In this document: piece by piece, positions 1 through 6,449 of the stretch | Position numbering within the stretch: position 1 is the first letter of the stretch | How the letters are laid out: every line of letters starts with the position of its first letter | Source: Chloroflexota bacterium | Lineage (GTDB): Bacteria > Chloroflexota > Dehalococcoidia > Plut-88900 | DNA length: 10,352 nucleotides | Assembly (NCBI GenBank): GCA_022572865.1 | Contig: JACZVB010000019.1 | Coordinates: forward strand, 1-10,352 | Direction of reading: 5' to 3' | Program-made: the position numbers and the translations under genes | The notes under the pieces: generated by a model | What the model saw: only the letters and a program-made list of their open reading frames with translations | Told to the model about the DNA's origin: nothing | The model's database searches: none

Positions 1-439
1 CTCCGTCATCTGTAGAGAGGAAGATCCCTTTCGTCGTGCCGGCGTAAAGGGCGGCCTTGGAAGTCGATGACGGTGTTATGATCAGCGACCCGACGTTTAT
101 GGTGCCGATTCCCCTGCTTATGTGCAACCAGGAATCGCCTCCATCCTCGGAGCGAAATATTCCTATGGAGGTGTTGTCGTATAGGGTCTGGTCCTCCTTC
201 CACGAGGGGGATATGACCAGGCTCGGAAAACCCGGCAGATCGAGGTCGGTGGATGGGGTCTCTCTATAGCTCTTGGGCGCGGCCCAGGGAGCCAGGATCC
301 CGACGCCATAGAAGATGACTATCACTATCAGGGCAGTGAAGGCCACCTTCTTATGAATGAGACGCCGCGCTGCCTGGGTCCAGGCTCCTCCCCTGGACTC
401 AGGCACAAATACATCTTCGTCGGAGCCGCGTATCGCCAA
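1..439 (-). CDS. DppC/OppC-type ABC permease N-terminus fused to Asp-box beta-propeller repeats (partial)
   Basis: I translated this frame by hand; it is open from a TTG at 439-437 to the left edge (146 codons visible), with an in-frame TGA at 454-452 just upstream. AGGA and GAGGT lie close before the TTG. Residues 20-55 look like the N-terminal segment of DppC/OppC permeases: Arg/Lys-rich (RRLIHKK), then one hydrophobic helix at about 32-50 ending in LAPWAAP. The usual next part (the GTDxxGRD region and permease core) does not follow. Instead there is a Pro/Asp linker and two repeats of Asp-box (BNR, sortilin/sialidase-like) type: SPSWKEDQTLY (77-87) with SEDGGDSW (97-104), then ALYAG (130-134) with STDDG (142-146). 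The propeller would sit outside the membrane. It lies 65 bp behind the DppB-type permease, so it is probably the partner permease with a propeller inserted in its first external loop. The permease core lies outside the window, so a single-span anchored propeller protein remains possible. Confidence 0.75.
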   Translation of the reverse strand, partial: MAIRGSDEDVFVPESRGGAWTQAARRLIHKKVAFTALIVIVIFYGVGILAPWAAPKSYRETPSTDLDLPGFPSLVISPSWKEDQTLYDNTSIGIFRSEDGGDSWLHISRGIGTINVGSLIITPSSTSKAALYAGTTKGIFLSTDDG

Positions 440-504
440 GCTACCTCGTCCTCAACACACTACTCTGGATAAAGCGTAAGGGCGTGGAGCAAAATCGGAT
501 ATTT

Positions 505-1434
505 TTAGTCATACCTGATCCTCGGGTCCAGGAACCCATAAAGGATGTCCACCATCAGGTTGGCAAGAACGAAGGAGATGGCGATCAAAAGGACCACGGC
601 CATGATCACAGGATAGTCACGGTTGAATATGGAGTCGACGGTCAGTCTGCCGATGCCCGGAATGCCGAACAGCCCCTCGGTAATGAAGGCGCCGGTCACC
701 AGGTCTCCCATTGACAATCCCACGACGGTAACTATGGGTATGAACGCGTTTCTGGCGATGTGACGGCGGCGGACGACAAATTCCTTCAGACCCTTGGACC
801 TGGCGGTCCTGATGTAGTCCTGGCCCAGCACATCCAGGGTGCTGGCCCTCATCAGCCTGGTAAGTATCGCTATGCCGGGGACCCCCAAAACAAAGGCGGG
901 CAAGATTATGCGGGTGTCGAAAAACCCTCCCCATCCTGAGCTAGGCAGCACGTCCAGCCATATCACAAAGACCAGAAGCAGCAGGGGAGCGGTTAGCAGC
1001 ACCGGCACGGAGACGAAAATCAGGGTCACGGATACTATTACCGGGTCAATCCATCGTCCTTGGTTCATAGCGGCTATCAGGCCCAGGGGAATGCCTCCCA
1101 GAACTGAGACGATAGTTGCGGCGATGCCTAGCTGGGCCGAAATCCAGATCTTCCCGGAAATCAGACTGGCCACCGATTGGCCCCTAAAGGTAAAGCTCTC
1201 CCCAAAATCACCATGGAAGGCGTTCCAGACATACCGCCCGTACTGCACGAAGAACGGATCATCCAGGCCCCGCTGCGCTCGGATTCGCTCTATCACAGCG
1301 GGGTCCCTGTGCTGTCCCACCAGTACCGAGACCGGGTCTCCCGGTCCATAGGTCCCCAGGGCGAAGGTTATGAAGGATACGGCAAACAGTACGACGGGCA
1401 TCCACGTCAGACGGCGCAGAATATAAGTGCGCAT
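505..1434 (-). CDS. DppB/OppB-type ABC transporter permease
   Basis: Integral membrane subunit of a peptide/nickel/opine-type ABC importer. The 309-residue length is normal for the DppB/GsiC family. The N-terminus (MRTYILRRL, then a helix at about 10-30 ending in YGPGDP) is the family signature. Five more hydrophobic segments follow, at about 100-125, 136-158, 173-192, 232-255 and 278-300. The cytoplasmic EAA-type loop that docks on the ATPase is at 204-216 (GQDYIRTARSKGL), followed by RNAFIP, and the conserved EGLFGIPGIGR motif lies near the last loop. The ATG at 1434 has a GGGGA stretch upstream. The gene lies between the binding lipoprotein (294 bp upstream) and the second permease (65 bp downstream). 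No ATPase gene is visible; it may lie further left or elsewhere. Substrate cannot be told from sequence; oligopeptide or a similar solute is a family-level guess. Confidence 0.93.
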   Translation of the reverse strand: MRTYILRRLTWMPVVLFAVSFITFALGTYGPGDPVSVLVGQHRDPAVIERIRAQRGLDDPFFVQYGRYVWNAFHGDFGESFTFRGQSVASLISGKIWISAQLGIAATIVSVLGGIPLGLIAAMNQGRWIDPVIVSVTLIFVSVPVLLTAPLLLLVFVIWLDVLPSSGWGGFFDTRIILPAFVLGVPGIAILTRLMRASTLDVLGQDYIRTARSKGLKEFVVRRRHIARNAFIPIVTVVGLSMGDLVTGAFITEGLFGIPGIGRLTVDSIFNRDYPVIMAVVLLIAISFVLANLMVDILYGFLDPRIRYD

Positions 1435-1728
1435 TCCCCAGTCCCCTACTTCAAACCTTGCCTGTTGCCCAGTATAGGACTAGTTTCAGGCGTAGTATAT
1501 TGAAAGGGCGCCCACAGGGCGCTTTCCAGGTCAGCCGCTGCGGATTCTTGGAGGCCCGTGGTCTCATGATAGACATTCAAAGGCGTAGGGGCCATCGGCA
1601 ACCCGATGATAGAGTTGGCGGAGACCACCACCGTCGCCTTCCCCATACTCATCTCGTCTATCTATACGAGCCGAGAAGGGATGGGGCCCCTGGGCCGGCC
1701 CCAAGGCCCCTTCTTCAAGCCGTTTCGC
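1435..1728. other. Spacer between binding-protein and permease genes
   Basis: 294 bp without a convincing gene. It is long for an operon-internal gap. It holds a strong hairpin next to the binding-protein stop (1683-1710), a short inverted repeat CTCGT/ACGAG at about 1652-1669, and a GCGCCC-ACA-GGGCGC hairpin at about 1508-1522. On the minus strand two TATACT hexamers occur about 23 bp apart near 1485-1520, but neither has a recognisable -35 box. A 68-codon minus-strand frame fills part of it and was not accepted as a gene. Confidence 0.5.
1683..1710 (-). terminator. Intercistronic stem-loop after the binding-protein gene
   Basis: GGGGCC (1683-1688) pairs with GGCCCC (1705-1710), and inside it TGGG (1691-1694) pairs with CCCA (1700-1703) around a CCGGC loop. 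Outer AGAA (1674-1677) can also pair with TTCT (1711-1714). It starts 18 bases after the binding-protein stop codon. On the minus transcript no U-run follows, so it is more likely an mRNA-stabilising or partially terminating structure than a full terminator. Such hairpins often let a binding protein be made in excess over its permeases. The role is inferred; the pairing is visible. Confidence 0.5.
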
Positions 1729-3546
1729 CTACTGCGACTCTAAATAGATGTTCTTGAGCTTGGGAACAATTAGAGGAGTCAAGATGTAGTTCTTGACGTG
1801 GGATTTTATCAGAACGTACCTGTCCCCCTCATACCATTTGGGGATCCACGGCGACTCGTTTACTATTATCTGTTCGGCCTGTTGATACAGGGCTATACGG
1901 GTTTCCACGTCCGCTTCCGTCCTGGCCTGCTCAAGAAGCCGGTCTACCTCAGAGTTGGTATAGCCGGTATGGTTGTTGGAGCTTTCACTGTGGAACAGGA
2001 TGTCCAGAAAGTCCTGTGGATCGGGATAGTCCGCCACCCATCCCAGGGTGAACATCTGGTATCTCCTCCGGTCCAGGTCGTTCAGGAAGGTGGCGAACTC
2101 GGACTGCTGTATCTCAACATCCACTCCCAGGAACCTCCGCCACATCTCCAGGACTACTTCTGTGTCCAGACCCACGGCGCCGCCACCGCCCGGCACCGAA
2201 AGTATTATGGTGGGCAGGTTGGCTGCCGCCTTGGCGGAGGCCTGGCTCAACAGAAGGATGCGCTCATCGGGGTCACTGGTCATGTCGGCTTGCAGCAACA
2301 GCTCTGTGATCTCGGGGTCGCCCTGCCCGTAGCTGGACTCCGCCATGAGCCGCATCGCCTTCTCAGGATCGTAGTGCAGGCCCTCCAGGTTTTGGTTGAA
2401 TCCAGGGAAGCCCGGGGGCAGGATTCCGTAGGCAGGTGTTACCAGGTTGGAGAGGACCGCGTCGGCGATAAGCTCCTTGTTGATTGCCAGGTTTAGCGCC
2501 TGTCTCACCTTGATGTCGTCGAAGGGCGCCATCTGGGTGTTCAACCCTATGTAGCTGATGCTATAGTCGGGCGGGGAGATGTTCAGGTCCCTGTTTAGCT
2601 CTTCCGTGGGGTCTAGGACCCTGTCTATGTCAGCCAGGCCGACCCCCGTGAAATCTATCTCGTCGTTTTCATACATGGTCATGCCCACCCCACCGCTGAG
2701 GATGAAGTTCACCGCATCCAGGTGAGGCGGGCCATTGTAGAACAGCTCATTACGCTCAAACCTAATGCTCTCTCCTATCTCCCACTTCACCATTTTGAAT
2801 GGCCCGGTGCCGTTGGGCCTGGAGGTCCAGTCGGTGCCCGATTCTACGTTTTCCTTGTCCACGACAAAGGCCGTCGGGTAGGTCAGCTTGGCCAGGAAGT
2901 AAGGTTTAGCGGCGTCGATGGTTATCTCCAGGGTATAGTCATCCAGCACTCGGATTCCGCTTACGCTGTTTGCCGTCCCGTTCAGCATGGCCTTGGCCCC
3001 GACGATGTCGTTCAGGTAGAGATCGGCCACCGTGGACTCGGTAGCCGGGTTTAGGGTCCGTTCCATGCTGTATTTGAAGTCGTGCGCGGTTACGGGCTTG
3101 CCGTCGTGAAATTTGACATCCGTCCTCAGGCGGAAGGTATAGGTACGACCGTCGTTTGTGACATCCCAACTCTCGGCTATATCGGGGATTATGAACAGGT
3201 CTGTGTCTATGCTTACCAATCCGCTGTAGATCTCCACTACCAGGGCCGCCGAGGTGGTATCGCTGGTGAGGGCCGGGTCCAGGGTCGGTGGGTCGCCAAA
3301 GAGCCTGGTGAACTCCCCGCCGGCAAGAGGGTCACTACCGGCGGTTGCGGATAGGGGCGTGGACGCCAGCGCACCGCTTTCGGAGGGTATCGAGGTGGGG
3401 GTGGGCAGCGGTGCGAAGCCCGGCGTTGCCGTGGGCGCGGTGCTCGGTTGTGATGAGGTATCACCTCCACCGCCGCACGCAGCCGCCACTAAGACCCCTA
3501 TCAGGGCCAGGCCTATGAATAGTCTCTTGCTTTTAAGCAGTGCCAT
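1729..3546 (-). CDS. Family 5 solute-binding lipoprotein of an ABC importer
   Basis: Surface lipoprotein that captures the solute and delivers it to the adjacent permeases (SBP_bac_5, DppA/OppA fold). I start it at the ATG at 3546 (MALLKSK): GGAG at 3556-3553 lies 6 bases upstream, whereas the in-frame ATGs at 3558 and 3552 lack their own ribosome site. Signal peptide residues 1-23 end in the lipobox VAAAC with Cys24, followed by GGGG and a Ser/Thr/Pro-rich tether to about residue 70. The family core is clear: PPTLDPALTSD, FRLRTDVKFHDGKPV with AHDFKYSMER, GTGPFKM, IKVRQALNLAINKE, and late GWVADYPDPQDFLDILF with SSNNHTGY. Length is about 605 residues, slightly long. A segment at about 412-450 resembles the C-terminal helical segment at about 533-571 and seems to be an extra copy. 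No truncation or frameshift is seen. Ligand unknown. Confidence 0.93.
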   Translation of the reverse strand: MALLKSKRLFIGLALIGVLVAAACGGGGDTSSQPSTAPTATPGFAPLPTPTSIPSESGALASTPLSATAGSDPLAGGEFTRLFGDPPTLDPALTSDTTSAALVVEIYSGLVSIDTDLFIIPDIAESWDVTNDGRTYTFRLRTDVKFHDGKPVTAHDFKYSMERTLNPATESTVADLYLNDIVGAKAMLNGTANSVSGIRVLDDYTLEITIDAAKPYFLAKLTYPTAFVVDKENVESGTDWTSRPNGTGPFKMVKWEIGESIRFERNELFYNGPPHLDAVNFILSGGVGMTMYENDEIDFTGVGLADIDRVLDPTEELNRDLNISPPDYSISYIGLNTQMAPFDDIKVRQALNLAINKELIADAVLSNLVTPAYGILPPGFPGFNQNLEGLHYDPEKAMRLMAESSYGQGDPEITELLLQADMTSDPDERILLLSQASAKAAANLPTIILSVPGGGGAVGLDTEVVLEMWRRFLGVDVEIQQSEFATFLNDLDRRRYQMFTLGWVADYPDPQDFLDILFHSESSNNHTGYTNSEVDRLLEQARTEADVETRIALYQQAEQIIVNESPWIPKWYEGDRYVLIKSHVKNYILTPLIVPKLKNIYLESQ

Positions 3547-3598
3547 CCTCATCTCCATCCGTTGACCGCTATGACGATATTAAGAGGCGGGACGTTCT

Positions 3599-3627
3599 AT
3601 GATACTAAGTTAGCATAACCCATTCAA
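3599..3627 (-). promoter_or_regulatory. Sigma70-type promoter of the transporter operon
   Basis: On the minus strand, TTGAAT (3627-3622; 4 of 6 consensus) is followed after exactly 17 bases by TATCAT (3604-3599; 5 of 6). Transcription would start near 3592, giving a leader of about 45 bases to the lipoprotein ATG at 3546. Spacing and position both fit; activity is inferred. Confidence 0.55.
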
Positions 3628-3632
3628 TGGGT
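3618..3632. promoter_or_regulatory. Perfect palindrome over the -35 box (candidate operator)
   Basis: ACCCATTCAATGGGT is a 15-base perfect inverted repeat around a central C. The -35 hexamer of the transporter promoter lies wholly inside it, so a dimeric regulator bound here would compete with RNA polymerase. The regulator is not in the window. Confidence 0.5.
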
Positions 3633-3634
3633 GT

Positions 3635-3654
3635 GGGACAGTTGACTGAGTCCC
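3635..3654. repeat. Imperfect dyad upstream of the transporter promoter
   Basis: GGGAC (3635-3639) and GTCCC (3650-3654) flank an inner AGT-TG-ACT. The octamer TGACTGAG (3643-3650) within it is the reverse complement of CTCAGTCA in both full units of the tandem repeat at 3698-3739, so the two elements may share a binding protein. This is a sequence observation; function is unknown. Confidence 0.35.
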
Positions 3655-3697
3655 GTAATTTGATCCTCCATTGATGTTTAACGCTGGCACTGTTGCA

Positions 3698-3757
3698 AAG
3701 TTTCTGCCCTCAGTCACTAAGTTTCTGCCCTCAGTCACCAAGTTTCACCCTCAGACC
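3698..3757. repeat. 21-bp tandem direct repeat, 2.8 copies
   Basis: Two units (3698-3718 and 3719-3739) differ only in their last base and share the core TTTCTGCCCTCAGTCAC. A third, degraded unit (3740-3757) keeps AAGTTTC and CCCTCAG with small changes. The 21-bp period equals about two turns of B-DNA, so each unit presents the same face. It lies between two divergent promoters, which suggests an operator array, but replication slippage without function is also possible. Confidence 0.75.
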
Positions 3758-3827
3758 GGTATCTCGATACCAGGAGACCGGGGTAGGACTGGCTGGCGGA
3801 GCCGGCGCCGTCAAAGGCAATTCGTCA

Positions 3828-3856
3828 TTGACATTCCCCTTTGGTAGAGCTAGACT
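3828..3856 (+). promoter_or_regulatory. Sigma70-type promoter of the cofGH operon
   Basis: Consensus -35 TTGACA (3828-3833), a 17-base spacer, and -10 TAGACT (3851-3856; 4 of 6). The start point would be near 3863, about 78 bases before the cofG GTG. An inverted repeat GGTAG (3843-3847)/CTACC (3855-3859) straddles the -10 box and could be an operator. Confidence 0.55.
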
Positions 3857-3940
3857 ACCTTTCCCGTTGGACGGGGCTCCTTATCCCGGCCATCCCTCCT
3901 TTGTTCTCACAGATGTAGCAGCGCCATTTGAGGAACTCGC

Positions 3941-5140
3941 GTGGTAAATATTGCCACCAGGAGCTTCGAAGAAGATACCCTGGAGAGGGCAGCGAACGGC
4001 GAGTCCATCACCAGGGATGAGGCCTACAGACTCGTGAGGTTCGATGGCACCCTGATCCCGGCCCTCATGGACTGTGCAAGCCGCATCCGGCAGAAGCACA
4101 AGGGCCGCATGGTTTCCTACTCCAGGAAGGTATTCATACCCCTGACCAATCTCTGCCGGGACAAGTGCGGCTACTGCACCTTCGTCAAATCACCCAAGCA
4201 CCTGGAGGCCAGGACCATGACTCCCGAGGAGGTGCTGGCCGTCGCAGAGGCGGGTCGAAAGGCCGGGTGTAAAGAGGCCCTCTTCAGCCTGGGTGAGAAA
4301 CCTGAAGAGGTGCATCCTCTGGCCAGGAAGCATCTGGAACAGCTGGGCTATCCTTCCATGACCGCCTACCTTATCGACATGTGCCGCCTGGTTTACCGGG
4401 AGACGGGACTGCTGCCCCATTCCAACTCGGGGGTCCTGGAGCGGGAGGAGGTGGCCCAGCTCAAGGAGGTGACCGTCAGCATGGGGTTGATGCTGGAGAA
4501 CATCAGCCCTCGCCTTCTGGAGAGGGGCCAGGCCCACTACGGCTGCACGGGCAAAGCCCCGGAGCTCCGGATAGCAACCATGAGCTATGCTGGTGAGATG
4601 AAGATACCCTTTACCACGGGCATCCTAATCGGCATCGGTGAGACCCCGGAGGAGAGGGTCGACTCCCTCTTCGCCATTAAAGAGCTCCATGAAGAATACG
4701 GCCACATTCAAGAGGTGATAATCCAGAACTTCCGTGCCAAGCACGACACCCGTATGCGGGGCTTCAAAGAGCCGACGGCCCTTGACATGGTGGTCACCAT
4801 CGCTGTGGCCCGCCTGGTGCTGGGTGGCCAGATGAACATCCAGGCCCCGCCCAACCTCACTCCAGATGCTTACCAGTTCTACCTGACCGCGGGCATCAAC
4901 GACTGGGGCGGAGTGTCGCCGGTCACAAAGGATTTCATCAATCCCGAGAAGGCCTGGCCCAAGATTGTCGAGCTGAAGGAAAGGACTGAAGATGCAGGCT
5001 TTGTCTTTAGGGAGAGGCTGGCCATCTATCCCGAATACATAGTGGAAAAACCCGGGTACGTGAACCCCTCTATGAGGGACACAATGCTGGATTGGACGGA
5101 CCAGGACGGCTACGTGCGGGAAGAGGAGACGCGATGGTAA
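3941..5140 (+). CDS. cofG: FO synthase subunit CofG (radical SAM)
   Basis: Subunit 1 of 7,8-didemethyl-8-hydroxy-5-deazariboflavin (FO) synthase, a cytosolic radical SAM enzyme. It closes the deazaflavin ring on the adduct made by CofH, giving FO, the chromophore of coenzyme F420. The [4Fe-4S]/SAM motif CRDKCGYC places Cys72, Cys76 and Cys79, preceded by the CofG-typical YSRKVFIPLTNLC. Other family features are LFSLGEKPEE, LPHSNSGVL, ISPRLLERG, TTGILIGIGET, IIQNFRAK, IQAPPNL and NDWGGVSPVT. It has 399 residues, longer than many stand-alone archaeal CofG proteins and close to the CofG half of fused FbiC, owing to a helical N-terminus. The start is GTG at 3941 with GAGGA 6 bases before it. The stop overlaps the cofH start, so the two subunits are co-translated. 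The other F420 genes (cofC, cofD, cofE) are not in the window. Confidence 0.95.
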   Translation: MVNIATRSFEEDTLERAANGESITRDEAYRLVRFDGTLIPALMDCASRIRQKHKGRMVSYSRKVFIPLTNLCRDKCGYCTFVKSPKHLEARTMTPEEVLAVAEAGRKAGCKEALFSLGEKPEEVHPLARKHLEQLGYPSMTAYLIDMCRLVYRETGLLPHSNSGVLEREEVAQLKEVTVSMGLMLENISPRLLERGQAHYGCTGKAPELRIATMSYAGEMKIPFTTGILIGIGETPEERVDSLFAIKELHEEYGHIQEVIIQNFRAKHDTRMRGFKEPTALDMVVTIAVARLVLGGQMNIQAPPNLTPDAYQFYLTAGINDWGGVSPVTKDFINPEKAWPKIVELKERTEDAGFVFRERLAIYPEYIVEKPGYVNPSMRDTMLDWTDQDGYVREEETRW

Positions 5141-6300
5141 CCGAGATCGACTCCCCTGGGGTGGTCGGGACATCTCTCGACCGTATACTAGGGGTAATAG
5201 ACCTGAACACATCTCATATACTCGATAGGGCCATGAACGGCGAGGAGATAGGGGTGGAGGACGCCGTCACCCTCTTCGGGGCCGCCGACCTGGAGCTCCA
5301 CGCCCTCTGCATAACGGCCAATGAGCTGCGGAAGCAGGCGGTTGGCGATATCGTTACTTTCGTTACCGTACGAAACATCAACTTCACCAACATCTGCTAT
5401 ACGGGATGCCGTTTTTGCGCCTTCGCCAAGCACTTCGGCGACGAGGAAGCCGAGACCCTGACCATCGATGAGGTGGCACGGCGCGCAGAGGAGGCCTGGG
5501 AATCCGGAGCCACCGAGATCTGCATGCAGGGCGGGCTGCACCCCAAGATGACAGGCTATGAGTACCGTGACATCATCATCGCCGTCAAGGAGCGGGTGCC
5601 CGACATCCACATTCATGCCTTCTCACCCTTCGAGATCCAGTATGGCACCAAGAAAACGGGCCTCAGCACCCGGGACTTCCTCCTGATGCTGAAGGAGGTG
5701 GGCCTTGGTACTGTCCCCGGCACCGCCGCCGAAATTCTGGACACGGAGATTCGCCAGAAGCTGACCAAGAACAAGCTGAGCGCCGAGCAGTGGGTCGAGA
5801 TCATAAAGACCGCCCACTCCGTGGGCCTGCGCACTACCTCCACCATAATGTACGGCCACATAGATGCTCCCATCCACTGGGCCAGGCACATCGCCCTCAT
5901 CAGGGATATCCAGAAGGAGACGGGCGGTATAACCGAGTTCGTCCCCCTGGGGTTCGTCCACTGGGACTCGCCCCTTTATCTGGACGGGGGCGTCCGGCCC
6001 GGGCCCACGGGCATGGAGGACCTGCGGATGCACGCCGTGGCCCGTATCATGCTCAACAACTGGATCAAGAACATCCAGGTATCGTGGGTGAAGCTGGGTC
6101 CCAAGTTCGCCCAGTTGTGCCTCAACGCCGGGGCCAACGACTTCGGCGGCACCCTGATGAACGAGAAGATATCCCGCTCTGCCGGCGCTCCCTACGGCCA
6201 GTACATGGCCCCCGAGGAGTTCCAGAGGCTTGTTAAGGACATGGGCCGCATACCCGCCCAGCGCTCCACCACCTACGACCTGATCAAGGTCTACGAGTAA
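5134..6300 (+). CDS. cofH: FO synthase subunit CofH (radical SAM)
   Basis: Subunit 2 of FO synthase: a radical SAM enzyme that joins the tyrosine-derived hydroxybenzyl group to 5-amino-6-(D-ribitylamino)uracil, giving the intermediate that CofG cyclises. The cluster motif CYTGCRFC places Cys88, Cys92 and Cys95, after NINFTNIC. Family features include CMQGGLHP, HAFSPFEI, KEVGLGTVPGTAAEILD, TTSTIMYGH, FVPLGFVH and a late GANDFGGTLMNE. I place the start at ATG 5134 (388 residues): GGAG sits 5 bases upstream and ATGGTAA overlaps the cofG stop. A start 14 codons earlier (5092) is open but lies inside cofG without a ribosome site. MqnC/MqnE menaquinone enzymes are relatives, but the pairing with cofG settles the call. 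A hairpin at 6338-6357 follows the gene. Confidence 0.95.
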   Translation: MVTEIDSPGVVGTSLDRILGVIDLNTSHILDRAMNGEEIGVEDAVTLFGAADLELHALCITANELRKQAVGDIVTFVTVRNINFTNICYTGCRFCAFAKHFGDEEAETLTIDEVARRAEEAWESGATEICMQGGLHPKMTGYEYRDIIIAVKERVPDIHIHAFSPFEIQYGTKKTGLSTRDFLLMLKEVGLGTVPGTAAEILDTEIRQKLTKNKLSAEQWVEIIKTAHSVGLRTTSTIMYGHIDAPIHWARHIALIRDIQKETGGITEFVPLGFVHWDSPLYLDGGVRPGPTGMEDLRMHAVARIMLNNWIKNIQVSWVKLGPKFAQLCLNAGANDFGGTLMNEKISRSAGAPYGQYMAPEEFQRLVKDMGRIPAQRSTTYDLIKVYE

Positions 6301-6337
6301 CCTCTTTCCGACCTTTATCCATCCAAGCCAGCGCGAA

Positions 6338-6357
6338 CGATGGCATCTTGGCCATCG
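6338..6357 (+). terminator. Stem-loop downstream of cofH
   Basis: CGATGGC (6338-6344) pairs perfectly with GCCATCG (6351-6357) around the loop ATCTTG, 37 bases after the cofH stop. No T-run follows, so intrinsic termination would be weak. A second small dyad CGAAC-ACTG-GTTCG (6356-6369) overlaps its edge. It lies just before base composition turns AT-rich, so it may also mark the boundary of an inserted segment. Confidence 0.35.
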
Positions 6358-6449
6358 AACACTGGTTCGTTGACAGCAACCTGGGCGCTTCTTACACTCC
6401 TACTAACTCTAGTTTATCCTCGCACTCAGGAAAGCCAGGTCGAATTTTA

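Larger units (their letters stand above)
3547..3940. other. Divergent intergenic control region
   Basis: 394 bp between the minus-strand transporter operon and the plus-strand cofGH operon. No gene was found. From left to right it holds the transporter promoter with a palindrome over its -35 box, a GGGAC/GTCCC dyad (3635-3654), a 21-bp tandem repeat (3698-3757), a GGTATC-TC-GATACC palindrome (3758-3771), and a plus promoter (3828-3856) with a dyad over its -10 box. A short leader then carries the hairpin CCCGT-TGG-ACGGG (3863-3875), and GAGGA lies before the cofG GTG. Confidence 0.6.

Noticed and set aside
6..203. 65-codon minus-strand frame starting with ATG at the left edge
   Set aside because: It overlaps the TTG-started frame that shows a membrane segment and Asp-box motifs; its own protein is Arg/His-rich without family features.
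1446..1652. 68-codon minus-strand open frame in the spacer between the binding-protein and permease genes
   Set aside because: Only a weak GACGAG before its ATG, no recognisable fold, and mixed composition; it overlaps hairpin-forming sequence. It could be a small gene, but nothing positive supports it.
3801..3812. Small GC palindromes (GCCGGC, CGGCGCCG) in the control region
   Set aside because: Short self-complementary GC words are expected by chance in DNA of this composition.
5092..5133. Earlier in-frame ATG for cofH
   Set aside because: It lies 49 bases inside cofG without a ribosome site, whereas ATG 5134 has GGAG 5 bases upstream and a normal start-stop overlap.
6348..6449. TTG start adding 34 residues to the nuclease gene
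   Set aside because: The added residues match no domain, overlap the hairpin after cofH, and the TTG lacks a ribosome site. The ATG at 6450 fits the expected start of an EVE-like domain.
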